Assembly (NCBI RefSeq): GCF_019972115.1
Contig: NZ_BPFJ01000001.1
Location: forward strand, 744,001-808,000
Direction of reading: 5' to 3'
Source of the DNA: Sulfurovum sp. TSL6
GTDB taxonomy: Bacteria > Campylobacterota > Campylobacteria > Campylobacterales > Sulfurovaceae
Length of the DNA: 64,000 bases
Made by a program: the position numbers and the translations under genes. The notes beneath the pieces were generated by a model. The model saw only the letters and a program-made list of their open reading frames with translations. It was not told where the DNA came from and ran no database searches. Positions 9,128 through 17,625 of this stretch are shown one piece after another; the first letter of the stretch is position 1, and each line of letters opens with the position of its first letter.

Positions 9128-9895
9128 ATGGGGATCATAAAAGCATATAAATTTGCTGATGGTTTTGATTTTGACCTAATCAGGAAAGAAGTGCTTGGTA
9201 CTTTTCGCGCAAAAGCTTTAAAAGATGTTCTCATCATTGCAAAAGACAACAATCTCTGTTTTTTGTTTAAATATGGTGTTGCTGTCTTCTGGGATTTTGA
9301 AGATGAGGAATACTTTCTGAAAACAATCAGTTCCTCTATTGGTGCAATAAAAATCTTAGAGGACTACAAGTATCATATTTCTACAATTCAGCCAGTCAAA
9401 ATTGAGTTAGATACCATCTATATCGATTCTGATGATGAATTAAAAAAACTTTCCATATCCTATGCTATTGAGCAGTCTATAATGATGGGGAAATTTGAAG
9501 ACTCGATTAAAAAAACACTCGAAGAAACTGAACATATTCCTTTGGATCTTGCAGAAAATGGTCGTGTCCACATGAGTAGACGGGAAATAGCCAAAGAAAG
9601 AGGACGCCTTTTTATTACGAAGTCAAACATATATTTACATTTTGAACTTTTAGATACACCAGAGTTTTTCTGGGAGTATCCTGAACTGGATATTTACTAT
9701 CAAAGTATGAGAAAGTATCTCGAACTGCAACCACGTATCGAAATTCTTAACAGAAAAATGAATGTAATGCAGGAGATATTAGCTATTCTTGCAGATGAGC
9801 AAAACCATAAACACAGCAGTATTTTAGAATGGATAATTATTATTCTTATTGCAATAGAGATTATTTTATTTATCTTCAATGATTTTATATCATAG
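9128..9895 (+). CDS. RMD1/YagE (DUF155) family protein
   Basis: 255 residues with a soluble N-terminal domain (YGVAVFWDFEDEEYFLKTI is the family's VxFWNxxxxE-like core), a helical middle (SYAIEQSIMMGKFEDSI, RLFITKSNIYLHFELLDTPEFFWEYPELDIYY) and one C-terminal membrane helix (LEWIIIILIAIEIILFIF). This order is typical of the RMD1/YagE family, whose eukaryotic members sit in mitochondria and affect translation or division; the bacterial role is not known. It is monocistronic, with a TATAAT-like box shortly upstream. The family call is confident, the function is not. Confidence 0.83.
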   Translation: MGIIKAYKFADGFDFDLIRKEVLGTFRAKALKDVLIIAKDNNLCFLFKYGVAVFWDFEDEEYFLKTISSSIGAIKILEDYKYHISTIQPVKIELDTIYIDSDDELKKLSISYAIEQSIMMGKFEDSIKKTLEETEHIPLDLAENGRVHMSRREIAKERGRLFITKSNIYLHFELLDTPEFFWEYPELDIYYQSMRKYLELQPRIEILNRKMNVMQEILAILADEQNHKHSSILEWIIIILIAIEIILFIFNDFIS

Positions 9896-9941
9896 AATTT
9901 AAGTATCTTTGAAATTATAAGATAAGCTAAATGGTGATACT

Positions 9942-10895
9942 CTACAATACTTCAATGACACCATCTCTACCTAGACGATAGACATCAAAGTCATTGGCTA
10001 TAAAAAGTCTGTTTTTGTACGATTGCTTTATCTCATTATAGATCAACTCTACTCCTTTTTCGCTCTTCATATTATACCTTGGATTAATATGTGTGGCGAT
10101 CAGATTTTTTACACGGTTTTCCTGAACAACAGTACCAAGATCTTTAGCCGTGGTATGCATCACTTTAACTGCAAGGTTATCGTAATCATCTTGCGTGTAG
10201 GTGCATTCATGTACCAACAGATCAAGGTCTTCCAGATAGTCTCCTAAAACATCAGGCTTTCTATTGTCCCCTGCTATGATCAATGATCTTCCTTGTATAG
10301 GGGCAAGCGTATACTCTTCAGGTTTGAGTTCTTTCCCTTGAAAAATGACACTTTTTCCTCTTTGTAATTCACCATACAGTGGTGATGGTTCCAGCCCTAT
10401 TTCTCTTAATTTTTCTTCATTTATCTTGTCATCTGTATCGTTCTCTTTTATATAAAAAGCAAAACTTTCTATGGAATGCTCAAGTGCTAAGACCTTCAAT
10501 GAAAACTTGTCAAAAAGAAAAGAATCTTCAGCTATAAATTCTATGATCTTCAGCTCATAATTCAAGTTCTCAAATGAAACATCCATGACACACTCTAGAA
10601 ATTTTTTGATGCCTTTTGGTCCATATATGGTTAGAGGTCTGAATGCGGTATCAAGTTTTTTAGAGCTCAACAGCCCTGGAAGACCATAGTAATGATCTCC
10701 ATGCATATGCGAAATAAAAATAGTGTCGAGTTTTCCGATGGAGAGACTGCATCGTATCAGCTGATGCTGTGTTCCTTCACCGCAATCAAATAAGTACCAC
10801 TTGTTGTCTTGCTCAAACTCTAATCCAATTGCAGAAACATTTCTTTCTCTAGTCGGTTTTCCGGCACTTGTACCTAAGAATGTCAGTTGCACCAT
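9942..10895 (-). CDS. rnz: Ribonuclease Z
   Basis: 317 residues, typical short-form RNase Z. It begins MVQLTFLGTSAGKPTRERN, followed by YLFDCGEGTQHQLI and the zinc motif SHMHGDHYYGLPGLL near residue 65. IAGDNRKPD near 210, LVHECTY and ATHINPRY complete the catalytic set. It removes 3' trailers from tRNA precursors that lack encoded CCA or need endonucleolytic 3' maturation. It follows the CDP-alcohol phosphatidyltransferase gene by 12 bases on the same strand and is probably cotranscribed with it. Confidence 0.95.
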   Translation of the reverse strand: MVQLTFLGTSAGKPTRERNVSAIGLEFEQDNKWYLFDCGEGTQHQLIRCSLSIGKLDTIFISHMHGDHYYGLPGLLSSKKLDTAFRPLTIYGPKGIKKFLECVMDVSFENLNYELKIIEFIAEDSFLFDKFSLKVLALEHSIESFAFYIKENDTDDKINEEKLREIGLEPSPLYGELQRGKSVIFQGKELKPEEYTLAPIQGRSLIIAGDNRKPDVLGDYLEDLDLLVHECTYTQDDYDNLAVKVMHTTAKDLGTVVQENRVKNLIATHINPRYNMKSEKGVELIYNEIKQSYKNRLFIANDFDVYRLGRDGVIEVL

Positions 10896-10907
10896 TTTCT
10901 CCTTTGT

Positions 10908-11468
10908 CTATGATCTCTCATTCCAGGCATGCCAGATAGAATGGATATTGCTTTTCTGTTTTGAAATGATGAGGGTGATAGCAATATTTTCAATCATTGC
11001 AATCACTAAAAAATAGATCGCACTATGGAACAAAAGGTTATCATCAAAGACAAGAAGCACCAGCACACCGGCACTCATCAGTACCGCAGAGATTTTAGTG
11101 ATCCATGTATGATAACTGGCAAGCTTCCCAAATTTTAAAAGAGAAAAAATGGCAGGCAGTATATAGATCACAATTGCAGCAACGATATAGTAAAGTTCTT
11201 CTTTCACGATATCTGGCCACAGCCACCAGACTGCGATAGGTGTACAAAGGTAGGTCAATATATCTCCATAGCTATCGAGCCTAGAACCTAGTTCACTGGT
11301 TTGATCTAACACTCGTGCTATAATCCCGTCAAGTACATCTGAAAGCAGCAGCATTCCAAAAAGTATAAAAAAGAGTATGGGCATTTCAAACCATCCAGCA
11401 AGCAGTATAAATGGTGCTGCAATAATACGAAATAAACTTAATGTGTTAGGGATATTGTGTGACAACAT
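10908..11468 (-). CDS. CDP-alcohol phosphatidyltransferase family membrane protein
   Basis: 186 residues and about five membrane helices. The CDP-alcohol transferase signature D-G-x2-A-R-x8-G-x3-D-x3-D is present as DVLDGIIARVLDQTSELGSRLDSYGD near residue 45-70 (read as separate blocks DVLDGIIAR and GSRLDSYGD). These enzymes join CDP-diacylglycerol to an alcohol such as glycerol-3-phosphate, serine or inositol. The sequence is too generic to name the acceptor; the shortness and NTLSLFRIIAAPFILL start resemble PgsA-like and cardiolipin-synthase-like members. First gene of a two-gene unit with rnz. Confidence 0.83.
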   Translation of the reverse strand: MLSHNIPNTLSLFRIIAAPFILLAGWFEMPILFFILFGMLLLSDVLDGIIARVLDQTSELGSRLDSYGDILTYLCTPIAVWWLWPDIVKEELYYIVAAIVIYILPAIFSLLKFGKLASYHTWITKISAVLMSAGVLVLLVFDDNLLFHSAIYFLVIAMIENIAITLIISKQKSNIHSIWHAWNERS

Positions 11469-11557
11469 AAAAGCTCCTATCTATGATATTACCCTGCTAA
11501 TATGAGTGAAAGTTACTATAAGAGCTGCAATGTATGCAAACATGACATTCAATAGTT

Positions 11558-11585
11558 AATGAAGAGGAATACGCTCCTCTTCATT
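11558..11585. terminator. Strong hairpin after hsp20
   Basis: AATGAAGAGGA at 11558-11568 pairs perfectly with TCCTCTTCATT at 11575-11585 around six bases. It lies just past the hsp20 stop on the minus strand. There is no T-run, so it may be a 3' stabiliser or an imperfect terminator. Confidence 0.55.
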
Positions 11586-11595
11586 GCGAAAGAGA

Positions 11596-12033
11596 CTACT
11601 TAATTTTGATTTTCTTAGTCTCTTTTTTACTTTTCTTCATCTTCGGAATCACTACTTCCAGTACTCCATCTTGAGAATTTGCTTCGATATTTTCGGCATC
11701 TGTATTATCAGGAAGTGTAAAACTTCTTTGAAACTTACCATAAGAGCTTTCCTTCTTATAGTAATCTTTCTCTTTGATCTCTTTCTTTGTTTTTCTCTCA
11801 CCTGAAATAGTTAAAACATTGTCTTTGAGATCCACATGGATATCATCTTTTTTAACGCCCGGTAGATCTACCTCTACATGATAGGCATAATCTCCTTCTC
11901 TCGTATTGACAGAGGGCGTAAAACCCGAAACATTTGAAAATTCACTTTCAATTTCCGGAAATTTTAATGCCCCCGCCATTCTCTCTTCTAAATCTCTAAA
12001 CTCTCTCATTGGATCAAATTTCGTTAATAACAT
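11596..12033 (-). CDS. Small heat shock protein, Hsp20/alpha-crystallin
   Basis: The ATG at 12033 is chosen because GGAGC lies five bases before it, the protein then starts MLLTKFDPMREFRDLEERM as Hsp20 proteins do, and a promoter lies between it and the longer ATG at 12117. The 145-residue product has the alpha-crystallin domain from about residue 40 to 130 (VNTREGDYAYHVEVDLPGV, VLTISGERK, FQRSFTLPDNTDAENIEA, GVLEVVIPK). The C-terminal tail is lysine-rich, and the usual IxI motif appears as IKIK. It is an ATP-independent holdase that keeps unfolding proteins soluble in stress. Confidence 0.94.
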   Translation of the reverse strand: MLLTKFDPMREFRDLEERMAGALKFPEIESEFSNVSGFTPSVNTREGDYAYHVEVDLPGVKKDDIHVDLKDNVLTISGERKTKKEIKEKDYYKKESSYGKFQRSFTLPDNTDAENIEANSQDGVLEVVIPKMKKSKKETKKIKIK

Positions 12034-12069
12034 TATTGCTCCTTTAGGTTTATTATATGTTATTTTATT

Positions 12070-12098
12070 AGTATATAACTTTTTTATATACTTGTCAA
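12070..12098 (-). promoter_or_regulatory. Sigma-70 type promoter of hsp20
   Basis: On the minus strand TTGACA (12093-12098) and TATACT (12070-12075) are separated by exactly 17 bases and lie about 40 bases before the chosen hsp20 start. This is a near-consensus housekeeping promoter, better than most in this window, and it supports the shorter hsp20 start. Confidence 0.75.
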
Positions 12099-12120
12099 AC
12101 ATATGTATCGTTTGCATTCT

Positions 12121-12162
12121 GTAGTATAGTTACCATTCAGATATCGTAATATGCTATACTAC
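12121..12162. repeat. Inverted repeat in the hsp20 / DJ-1 divergent region
   Basis: GTAGTATAG at 12121-12129 and CTATACTAC at 12154-12162 are perfect 9-base inverted copies, 24 bases apart, with GATATC near the centre. The site lies upstream of both hsp20 and the DJ-1 gene. A two-site operator for a stress regulator is possible but no regulator can be named. Confidence 0.45.
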
Positions 12163-12198
12163 TCTTAACCTGTCACTTTAATGTGTGAGGAGGAAAAC

Positions 12199-12714
12199 AT
12201 GAAAGCTTTGATCATCAGTGCAGACCTTTTTGAAGACTGTGAGTTAAAAATACCCTATCAGTTCCTTCGAGAACTGGGCATAGATGTAGACATCACTTCT
12301 ATGCATAAGGGTGCTATAAAAGGGAAACATGGGTTTAATGTATATCCCACAATCACACTGAATGAAGTGGATCCGGAACAGTATGATATACTGATCCTCC
12401 CTGGAGGCAAAGGCCCTTCTTTGATACGCAAAGATATAAAAGCGCTAGAGATCGCCCGATACTTCTTTGATCATAATAAATTGGTTGCAGCCATATGCCA
12501 TGGTCCCCAGATACTCATTTCAGCAGGCTTAATGAAAGGTAGAGTTGCTACAGGGTATCAAAGTATTGCAGATGAGTTAAAAGAAGCCGGTGCCATATAT
12601 AAAGATGAAGAAGTTGTCGTAGATAAAAATCTGATCACTTCCAGACAACCTTCAGATCTGCATGCTTTTATGAAAGCTATTAAAGAGTATTTATATTATG
12701 AGTCCAAAAGATAA
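12199..12714 (+). CDS. DJ-1/PfpI family protein
   Basis: The ATG at 12199 is preferred over 12181 because GAGGAGG lies five bases upstream. The 171-residue flavodoxin-like protein has the nucleophile elbow AAICHGPQ near residue 100 with Cys-His, preceded by LPGGKGP and an N-terminal Glu region (DLFEDCELKIP). Relatives include DJ-1/YajL-type chaperones and glyoxalase III, and Pfp1-type peptidases. Divergent from hsp20 across a shared region with an inverted repeat, which suggests a stress-linked role. Its end overlaps the start of the ribonucleotide reductase gene by 17 bases, so the two are translated from one message. Confidence 0.87.
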   Translation: MKALIISADLFEDCELKIPYQFLRELGIDVDITSMHKGAIKGKHGFNVYPTITLNEVDPEQYDILILPGGKGPSLIRKDIKALEIARYFFDHNKLVAAICHGPQILISAGLMKGRVATGYQSIADELKEAGAIYKDEEVVVDKNLITSRQPSDLHAFMKAIKEYLYYESKR

Positions 12715-14653
12715 AGAAATACTCCACTCAAAAAACGTTGTCAAAGAACGGTTCACTCTAGAAAAAGATTTTTGTCATGCACTCCTTGTCAAAAAGCCAA
12801 AGTTCGGTTTTGGTGGCTTTGGTGAGGCAGTCTATTACCGTACCTACAGTCGGATCAAATCTGACGGTTCCCAGGAGCATTGGGCCGATACGGTCACTCG
12901 TGTAATCAATGGCGTGATGTCAATACGTAAAAACCATTATGTTTTGAACTCTCTAGTCTGGGATGAAGCAAAATGGCAAAGCTATGCTCAAAAACTTGCT
13001 ATCTCCATGTTCGATATGAAGTGGCTTCCACCAGGAAGAGGTTTATGGATCATGGGTACAGAGTACATTTATGAGCGTGGAGGTGCAGCGTTAAATAATT
13101 GTGGAGCCGTAAATACAACAGATCTTTCGCTGGCAGCAGAATGGACCATGGATATGCTGATGTGCGGTGTTGGAGTCGGTTTCAATACTGCATGGGAAGG
13201 TGAAAATGTTTCTATACCCAACAAAAAGAAAATCACTTACTATGTCATACCCGACAGTAGAGAAGGATGGGCAACCTCAGTACGGTTGCTGATTGAAAGC
13301 TATACAAAACGGGGTATCTGGTTTACATTTGACTATAGCAAGATCCGTCCTAAAGGTTCCATCATTCACGGGTTTGGCGGTACTGCATCGGGTCCTGCCC
13401 CATTAAAGGCACTGCATGAACGTATAGAGCACTATCTAGAGAGCTATTGCAGAGGTCACATTGATCAGACACGTTGTACTGCTGATGTCATGAATGCAAT
13501 CGGTGTTTGTGTCGTTGCAGGTAATGTACGTAGAAGTGCGGAGATAGCCCTTGGATCGGCAGCTGATAAAACTTTTCTTGAACTGAAAGATTATACTAAA
13601 AATCCAGAGCGTGCCGATATCGGCTGGATATCAAACAATACGGTTATATTGGAAGGTACTGAAGATTTTAAAACACTTCCACAGATCGCAAAACATATTC
13701 GTGACAATGGAGAACCGGGCATCATGAACCTGATGAATGTTCAAAAATATGCACGTTACGGTGACAAATCCAAAGACAGTGCATCGCTAGCAAACCCCTG
13801 CTCTGAAATTCCTTTAGAGAGTTTTGAACTCTGTAATCTCTCTGAAGTCTTTCCGTCACGCTGTGTCAATGAGGATGAATTTTATGAAGCATTAGAGTAT
13901 GCGACTTTCTATGCTTCAACAGTCTCTTTGCTACCAACACATCGTCCTGAGACAAACAAAATCATGTTACGAAATCGTAGAATAGGCGTCAGTATTTCCG
14001 GTATTGCAGATATGCTTGATATCTATGGCAAAACAGAGCTCACACGCAGACTGAGAAAAGGTTATACTCTTGTTCGTGCAGTGAATCAAAAATTAGCATC
14101 AGAAGCAGATATTCCTGTATCGATCAGGGTCACAACTGTTAAACCTTCAGGTACTATCAGCCAATTAGTAGGCTGTAGTGCAGGTATGCACTTTCCAACA
14201 TTTCAATATGCAATACGCAGGATGCGGGTCGGTAACACATCTCTTATCTGTAAGGTACTAAAGACAGCAGGTGTACCCTATGAAAATGACCGTTCTACTG
14301 CCAATACAACTGTTTTTGAATTTCCTGTAGATCATGGCAAAACAAGAAATGCAACGCTTGTTTCTGCATGGGAGCAGTTTTCCATCTTAGCAATGTTACA
14401 GAGCGAATGGAGTGATAATATGGTAAGTTGTACTATATATTTTGATCCAAATACAGAAGGTCCCCAAATCGATGACATGCTGAGACAGTTTGTGCCACTC
14501 ATCAAGTCGGTCTCAATGCTGCCACACTCTGATACGGGTGCTTATAACCAAATGCCGTATGAAGGGTTAACAAAAGAGCAATATGAAGCACGTCTTGCAG
14601 AGATGCCCTCTATTGACTGGAACACTTTTGCCAATAACAAAACTATCTCATAA
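12698..14653 (+). CDS. nrdJ: Adenosylcobalamin-dependent ribonucleoside-triphosphate reductase (class II)
   Basis: 651 residues of the monomeric RTPR type. The barrel carries WLPPGRGLW near 110, the first active-site Cys135 in NNCGAV, the radical-bearing Cys368 and general base Glu370 in NPCSEIPLE, and the partner Cys379 in LCNL; the 11-residue spacing of the last two equals that of the Lactobacillus enzyme. It reduces ribonucleotides to deoxyribonucleotides through a B12-generated thiyl radical, without oxygen. It is shorter than the 739-residue Lactobacillus enzyme and ends WNTFANNKTIS without the C-terminal Cys pair that normally relays electrons. Campylobacterota usually rely on class Ia enzymes, so this may be acquired for low-oxygen growth. 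Confidence 0.88.
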   Translation: MSPKDKEILHSKNVVKERFTLEKDFCHALLVKKPKFGFGGFGEAVYYRTYSRIKSDGSQEHWADTVTRVINGVMSIRKNHYVLNSLVWDEAKWQSYAQKLAISMFDMKWLPPGRGLWIMGTEYIYERGGAALNNCGAVNTTDLSLAAEWTMDMLMCGVGVGFNTAWEGENVSIPNKKKITYYVIPDSREGWATSVRLLIESYTKRGIWFTFDYSKIRPKGSIIHGFGGTASGPAPLKALHERIEHYLESYCRGHIDQTRCTADVMNAIGVCVVAGNVRRSAEIALGSAADKTFLELKDYTKNPERADIGWISNNTVILEGTEDFKTLPQIAKHIRDNGEPGIMNLMNVQKYARYGDKSKDSASLANPCSEIPLESFELCNLSEVFPSRCVNEDEFYEALEYATFYASTVSLLPTHRPETNKIMLRNRRIGVSISGIADMLDIYGKTELTRRLRKGYTLVRAVNQKLASEADIPVSIRVTTVKPSGTISQLVGCSAGMHFPTFQYAIRRMRVGNTSLICKVLKTAGVPYENDRSTANTTVFEFPVDHGKTRNATLVSAWEQFSILAMLQSEWSDNMVSCTIYFDPNTEGPQIDDMLRQFVPLIKSVSMLPHSDTGAYNQMPYEGLTKEQYEARLAEMPSIDWNTFANNKTIS

Positions 14654-15428
14654 ATGATGCAATGACCTTTTTGTAATCAGGATGATGATGTACAGTGTTA
14701 TGCCCTACATCACTGAGTCTCACAACTTCAATCTCTCTATACTTAAAAGAATCGATAAGATTTTGGGTATTTTCATAAGGTATTATCCTGTCATTAGCTG
14801 CAACTATGATCAATGTGTCTGTAGTGATCTTATTAGCTCTTCCAGCCGAATCTAATCGTTCTTTCACGATGAGATCCATCGGAAAAAATCTGTAGAGTTT
14901 TTTACCTACACTTACCGCACTATCAAAAGGTGTCACAAGAATAAGCTTATCTACATCACGTTTGGAAGCCAAGTATGTTGCTACAGCCCCTCCTATACTT
15001 CGACCCATGGTCGAGAGTGCACTATGCTGTTTAATAAAATGATCGTAAACAAACAATGCATCACTGTACAAGCCTTCTTCATACGGAGATCCGCTACTGC
15101 CTCCATAACCGCGGTAGTTGACGAGGTAGACTGTACGGTCGGCAAAAAGTGTTCGAAAATCATCGATATTGTATGCAACGTTCTCAGCATTACCTCCAAA
15201 GTAGATAAGCGCTTTCTCTTTGCCCGGGTTAAGTGTCCATACCTTGATACGTACTTCACCTGTATCTAGTACAGTATATGCAGTATCCCGAACACTTACC
15301 TCAGAAGTAGGCAAGTAAATCATCTGTCGTTGAAAGAGAAAAAGTAAAAAACACATGAGCACGTAAGCGATACTCAATACAGCTATAAATGAAACCATTT
15401 TTCTACCCTTTATTGCATTCTCCATCAT
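14643..15428 (-). CDS. Membrane-anchored alpha/beta hydrolase
   Basis: 261 residues. A membrane helix (MVSFIAVLSIAYVLMCFLLFLF) lies at the N terminus. The hydrolase domain has the oxyanion region YFGGNAENV, VNYRGYGGSSGSP, the nucleophile elbow MGRSIGGAV near residue 143, an acid in AANDRIIP and a base in DVGHNTVH near the end. This is the BEM46/ABHD13-like group of serine hydrolases with unknown substrates. The 3' end overlaps the tail-to-tail reductase gene by 11 bases. Confidence 0.84.
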   Translation of the reverse strand: MMENAIKGRKMVSFIAVLSIAYVLMCFLLFLFQRQMIYLPTSEVSVRDTAYTVLDTGEVRIKVWTLNPGKEKALIYFGGNAENVAYNIDDFRTLFADRTVYLVNYRGYGGSSGSPYEEGLYSDALFVYDHFIKQHSALSTMGRSIGGAVATYLASKRDVDKLILVTPFDSAVSVGKKLYRFFPMDLIVKERLDSAGRANKITTDTLIIVAANDRIIPYENTQNLIDSFKYREIEVVRLSDVGHNTVHHHPDYKKVIASFMR

Positions 15429-15503
15429 ACTATGATCCCTTATGCATTAAGATGTAGCAATCCTTGTTAAAAAAGTAACCATCAAGAAGTATGTATGATT
15501 AAG

Positions 15504-16265
15504 CTACTCTTTTACGATTCCCTTCATAAACTGCTGTAGATCTGTCGGGAACGGGAAGATCACTGTATTTGTTTTATCATTGGATATATCACTCAAAGTC
15601 TGCAGGTAACGTAATTGTATTCCATGAGGATTGTCGCTAAGAATTTTAGCCGCTTCAACAAGGTTTTTACTTGCTTCAAGTTCTCCTTTGGCATTGATCA
15701 CTTTCGCACGACGTTCCCGTTCCGCTTCTGCCTGTTTAGCAATGGCACGTACCATGCTTTCATTAAGGTCTACATGCTTGATCTCAACATTGGAGATTTT
15801 GATCCCCCAAGTATCAGTCTGTTTATCAAGTATCTCCTGTATATCATAATTCAATTGTTCCCGTTCTGCAAGCATTTCATCAAGTTCATGTCGACCCAGG
15901 ACGGAACGTAGAGTCGTCTGCGCAAGCTGGCTGGTAGCAGCATAAAAATTCTCTACCTGTATAATCGCTTTTTCAGGGTCAACTACACGAAAGTAGACTA
16001 CTGCATTGACATTCACAGAAACATTATCATGAGAAATAACATCTTGCTCTGGTACATCCAAAACAATAATACGTAGGTCCACCCGTTCCATTCTCTGTAT
16101 AAACGGTATCAATATGATCAGACCTGGGCCTTTCACCCCAGTAAAGCGACCAAGTGTAAAAATTACACCACGCTCATATTCACGTAAGATTCGAATGGCA
16201 GCAGCCAGAAAAATAATCAGTATCATCACGATATAGACGGTGGTCATTGGTAGTATAGGTAACAT
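15504..16265 (-). CDS. SPFH/stomatin-like protein (slipin)
   Basis: 253 residues: an N-terminal hydrophobic hairpin ([17 protein letters not shown]) followed by the Band 7 domain ([70 protein letters not shown]) and a coiled coil ([17 protein letters not shown]). Slipins form oligomeric rings in the membrane and are substrates or partners of NfeD proteases. The gene starts three bases after the nfeD stop, the classic prokaryotic pairing. The two should form one membrane quality-control module. Confidence 0.93.
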   Translation of the reverse strand: MLPILPMTTVYIVMILIIFLAAAIRILREYERGVIFTLGRFTGVKGPGLIILIPFIQRMERVDLRIIVLDVPEQDVISHDNVSVNVNAVVYFRVVDPEKAIIQVENFYAATSQLAQTTLRSVLGRHELDEMLAEREQLNYDIQEILDKQTDTWGIKISNVEIKHVDLNESMVRAIAKQAEAERERRAKVINAKGELEASKNLVEAAKILSDNPHGIQLRYLQTLSDISNDKTNTVIFPFPTDLQQFMKGIVKE

Positions 16266-16268
16266 AAT

Positions 16269-17564
16269 TTACTCCTTTATTGGATTGACGTGCAGAACCA
16301 ATCCTGATAGACTCTCTACACGCACTTTTTGACCGATTTCAAGGTCACTCTTAGATTCAGCATACCATACTTCACCATGGCAACGCACACGATATCTTTT
16401 TTCTGATGATTCAAGGACTTCGGCAATAGAACCGACCATCTCATCTGCACCGGTTACTATTTTGACAGATCTGGATTTGATAAGGAAACGTATCACAAAG
16501 ATGAAAAAAACCAGACTCACCAAGGAGAAGGCTATGATAAGTGGAATGGAAACGCCACTTCCCAGTGTATCGGCATCAAAAAGAAGCAGTGAACCAAAGG
16601 CAAAAGCAGCGACCCCACCTATCCCTAAAATGCCAAATCCTGTGATCAACACTTCAGCAACCATCAATGCAATCCCTAAGAGTATCAGCAGCAATCCCGC
16701 ATAATTAAAAGGAAGCATATTTAATGCATACAAGGAGATCACCCCTGATATGACCCCGATCACTCCTGGGAATATGGCACCTGGATTCATCAATTCAAAA
16801 AAGATCCCATATATGGCTATAAGCAAGAGCATATAGGCAATATTTGGGTTGGTAATAGTCAATAAGAATTGTGTTTTCCAGTCAGGTTTAAACGTTTGTA
16901 TCACTGCATTTTTTGTTCTGAGTGTAATCTCTTTCCCGGAAACAGTAAGTGTTGTTCCATCAAGTTTATTCAATAGCTCAGTGCTATTTTCAGCCATCAG
17001 ATCGATTACATCATAACGCAACGCATCTTTGGCAGAAATACTTTTAGCCTCTTTAACCGCCTCTATTGCCCATGTAATATTACGATCATTTAATTCAGCG
17101 AGACTTTTGATGTAAGCAATGGCATCATTGATCGCTTTTTTCTCAAGCGTAGTGGGACTGGTTGCGTTAGCATCTGCAGTCATAGGCGTGGGCATCAGAC
17201 TAACAGGAGTAGCAGCACCAAGGTTTGTTCCGGGTGCCATGGCTGCAATATGTGAAGCATAAAGAAGATATGTTCCCGCACTTGCAGCCCTTGCACCTTT
17301 TGGAGAGACATAGGTGATCACAGGAAGTGTACTGTTTGTGATCACCTGTATCATCTCACGCATAGAAGTAGAGAGACCTCCAGGTGTATCCAGTTCGATC
17401 AATATCATCTGGGCATTGTGATGCTCTGCAGTTGCCATACCTTCTTTAAGATAGTTACTGCTTGCAGGTCCCACTGTACCTTTTATCTCTAATTTTATGA
17501 TAGTTGAAGTGCTAGAAAAAAGTGGCAAAATTGTTATAAGCAACAAAAAAAGCAAGCGTTTCAT
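16269..17564 (-). CDS. nfeD: NfeD-type membrane serine protease with C-terminal OB domain
   Basis: 431 residues. A signal-like start is followed by a ClpP-class domain: LDTPGGLSTSMREMI, the nucleophile Ser95 in ARAASAGTY, and the general-base Lys region DAIAYIKSLAELNDRN near residue 145. Four or five membrane helices run from about 225 to 360 (IAYMLLLIAIYGIFFELMNPG and following). The C-terminal OB fold ends in GQKVRVESLSGLVLHV. This is the long NfeD1b form. Its archaeal relative cleaves the C-terminal tail of stomatin, and the next gene here is a slipin. Divergent from the acyltransferase fusion at 17626. Confidence 0.92.
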   Translation of the reverse strand: MKRLLFLLLITILPLFSSTSTIIKLEIKGTVGPASSNYLKEGMATAEHHNAQMILIELDTPGGLSTSMREMIQVITNSTLPVITYVSPKGARAASAGTYLLYASHIAAMAPGTNLGAATPVSLMPTPMTADANATSPTTLEKKAINDAIAYIKSLAELNDRNITWAIEAVKEAKSISAKDALRYDVIDLMAENSTELLNKLDGTTLTVSGKEITLRTKNAVIQTFKPDWKTQFLLTITNPNIAYMLLLIAIYGIFFELMNPGAIFPGVIGVISGVISLYALNMLPFNYAGLLLILLGIALMVAEVLITGFGILGIGGVAAFAFGSLLLFDADTLGSGVSIPLIIAFSLVSLVFFIFVIRFLIKSRSVKIVTGADEMVGSIAEVLESSEKRYRVRCHGEVWYAESKSDLEIGQKVRVESLSGLVLHVNPIKE

Positions 17565-17625
17565 CTTAATTCACCTCTCATCAAGCATTAAAGATAACTA
17601 AAATCTATAATACCCAATAAGCAAA

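Noticed and set aside
12034-12117. Longer hsp20 start at 12117
   Set aside because: It would place the near-consensus promoter at 12070-12098 inside the coding region, has no ribosome site, and the family start is MLLTKFDPMREF.
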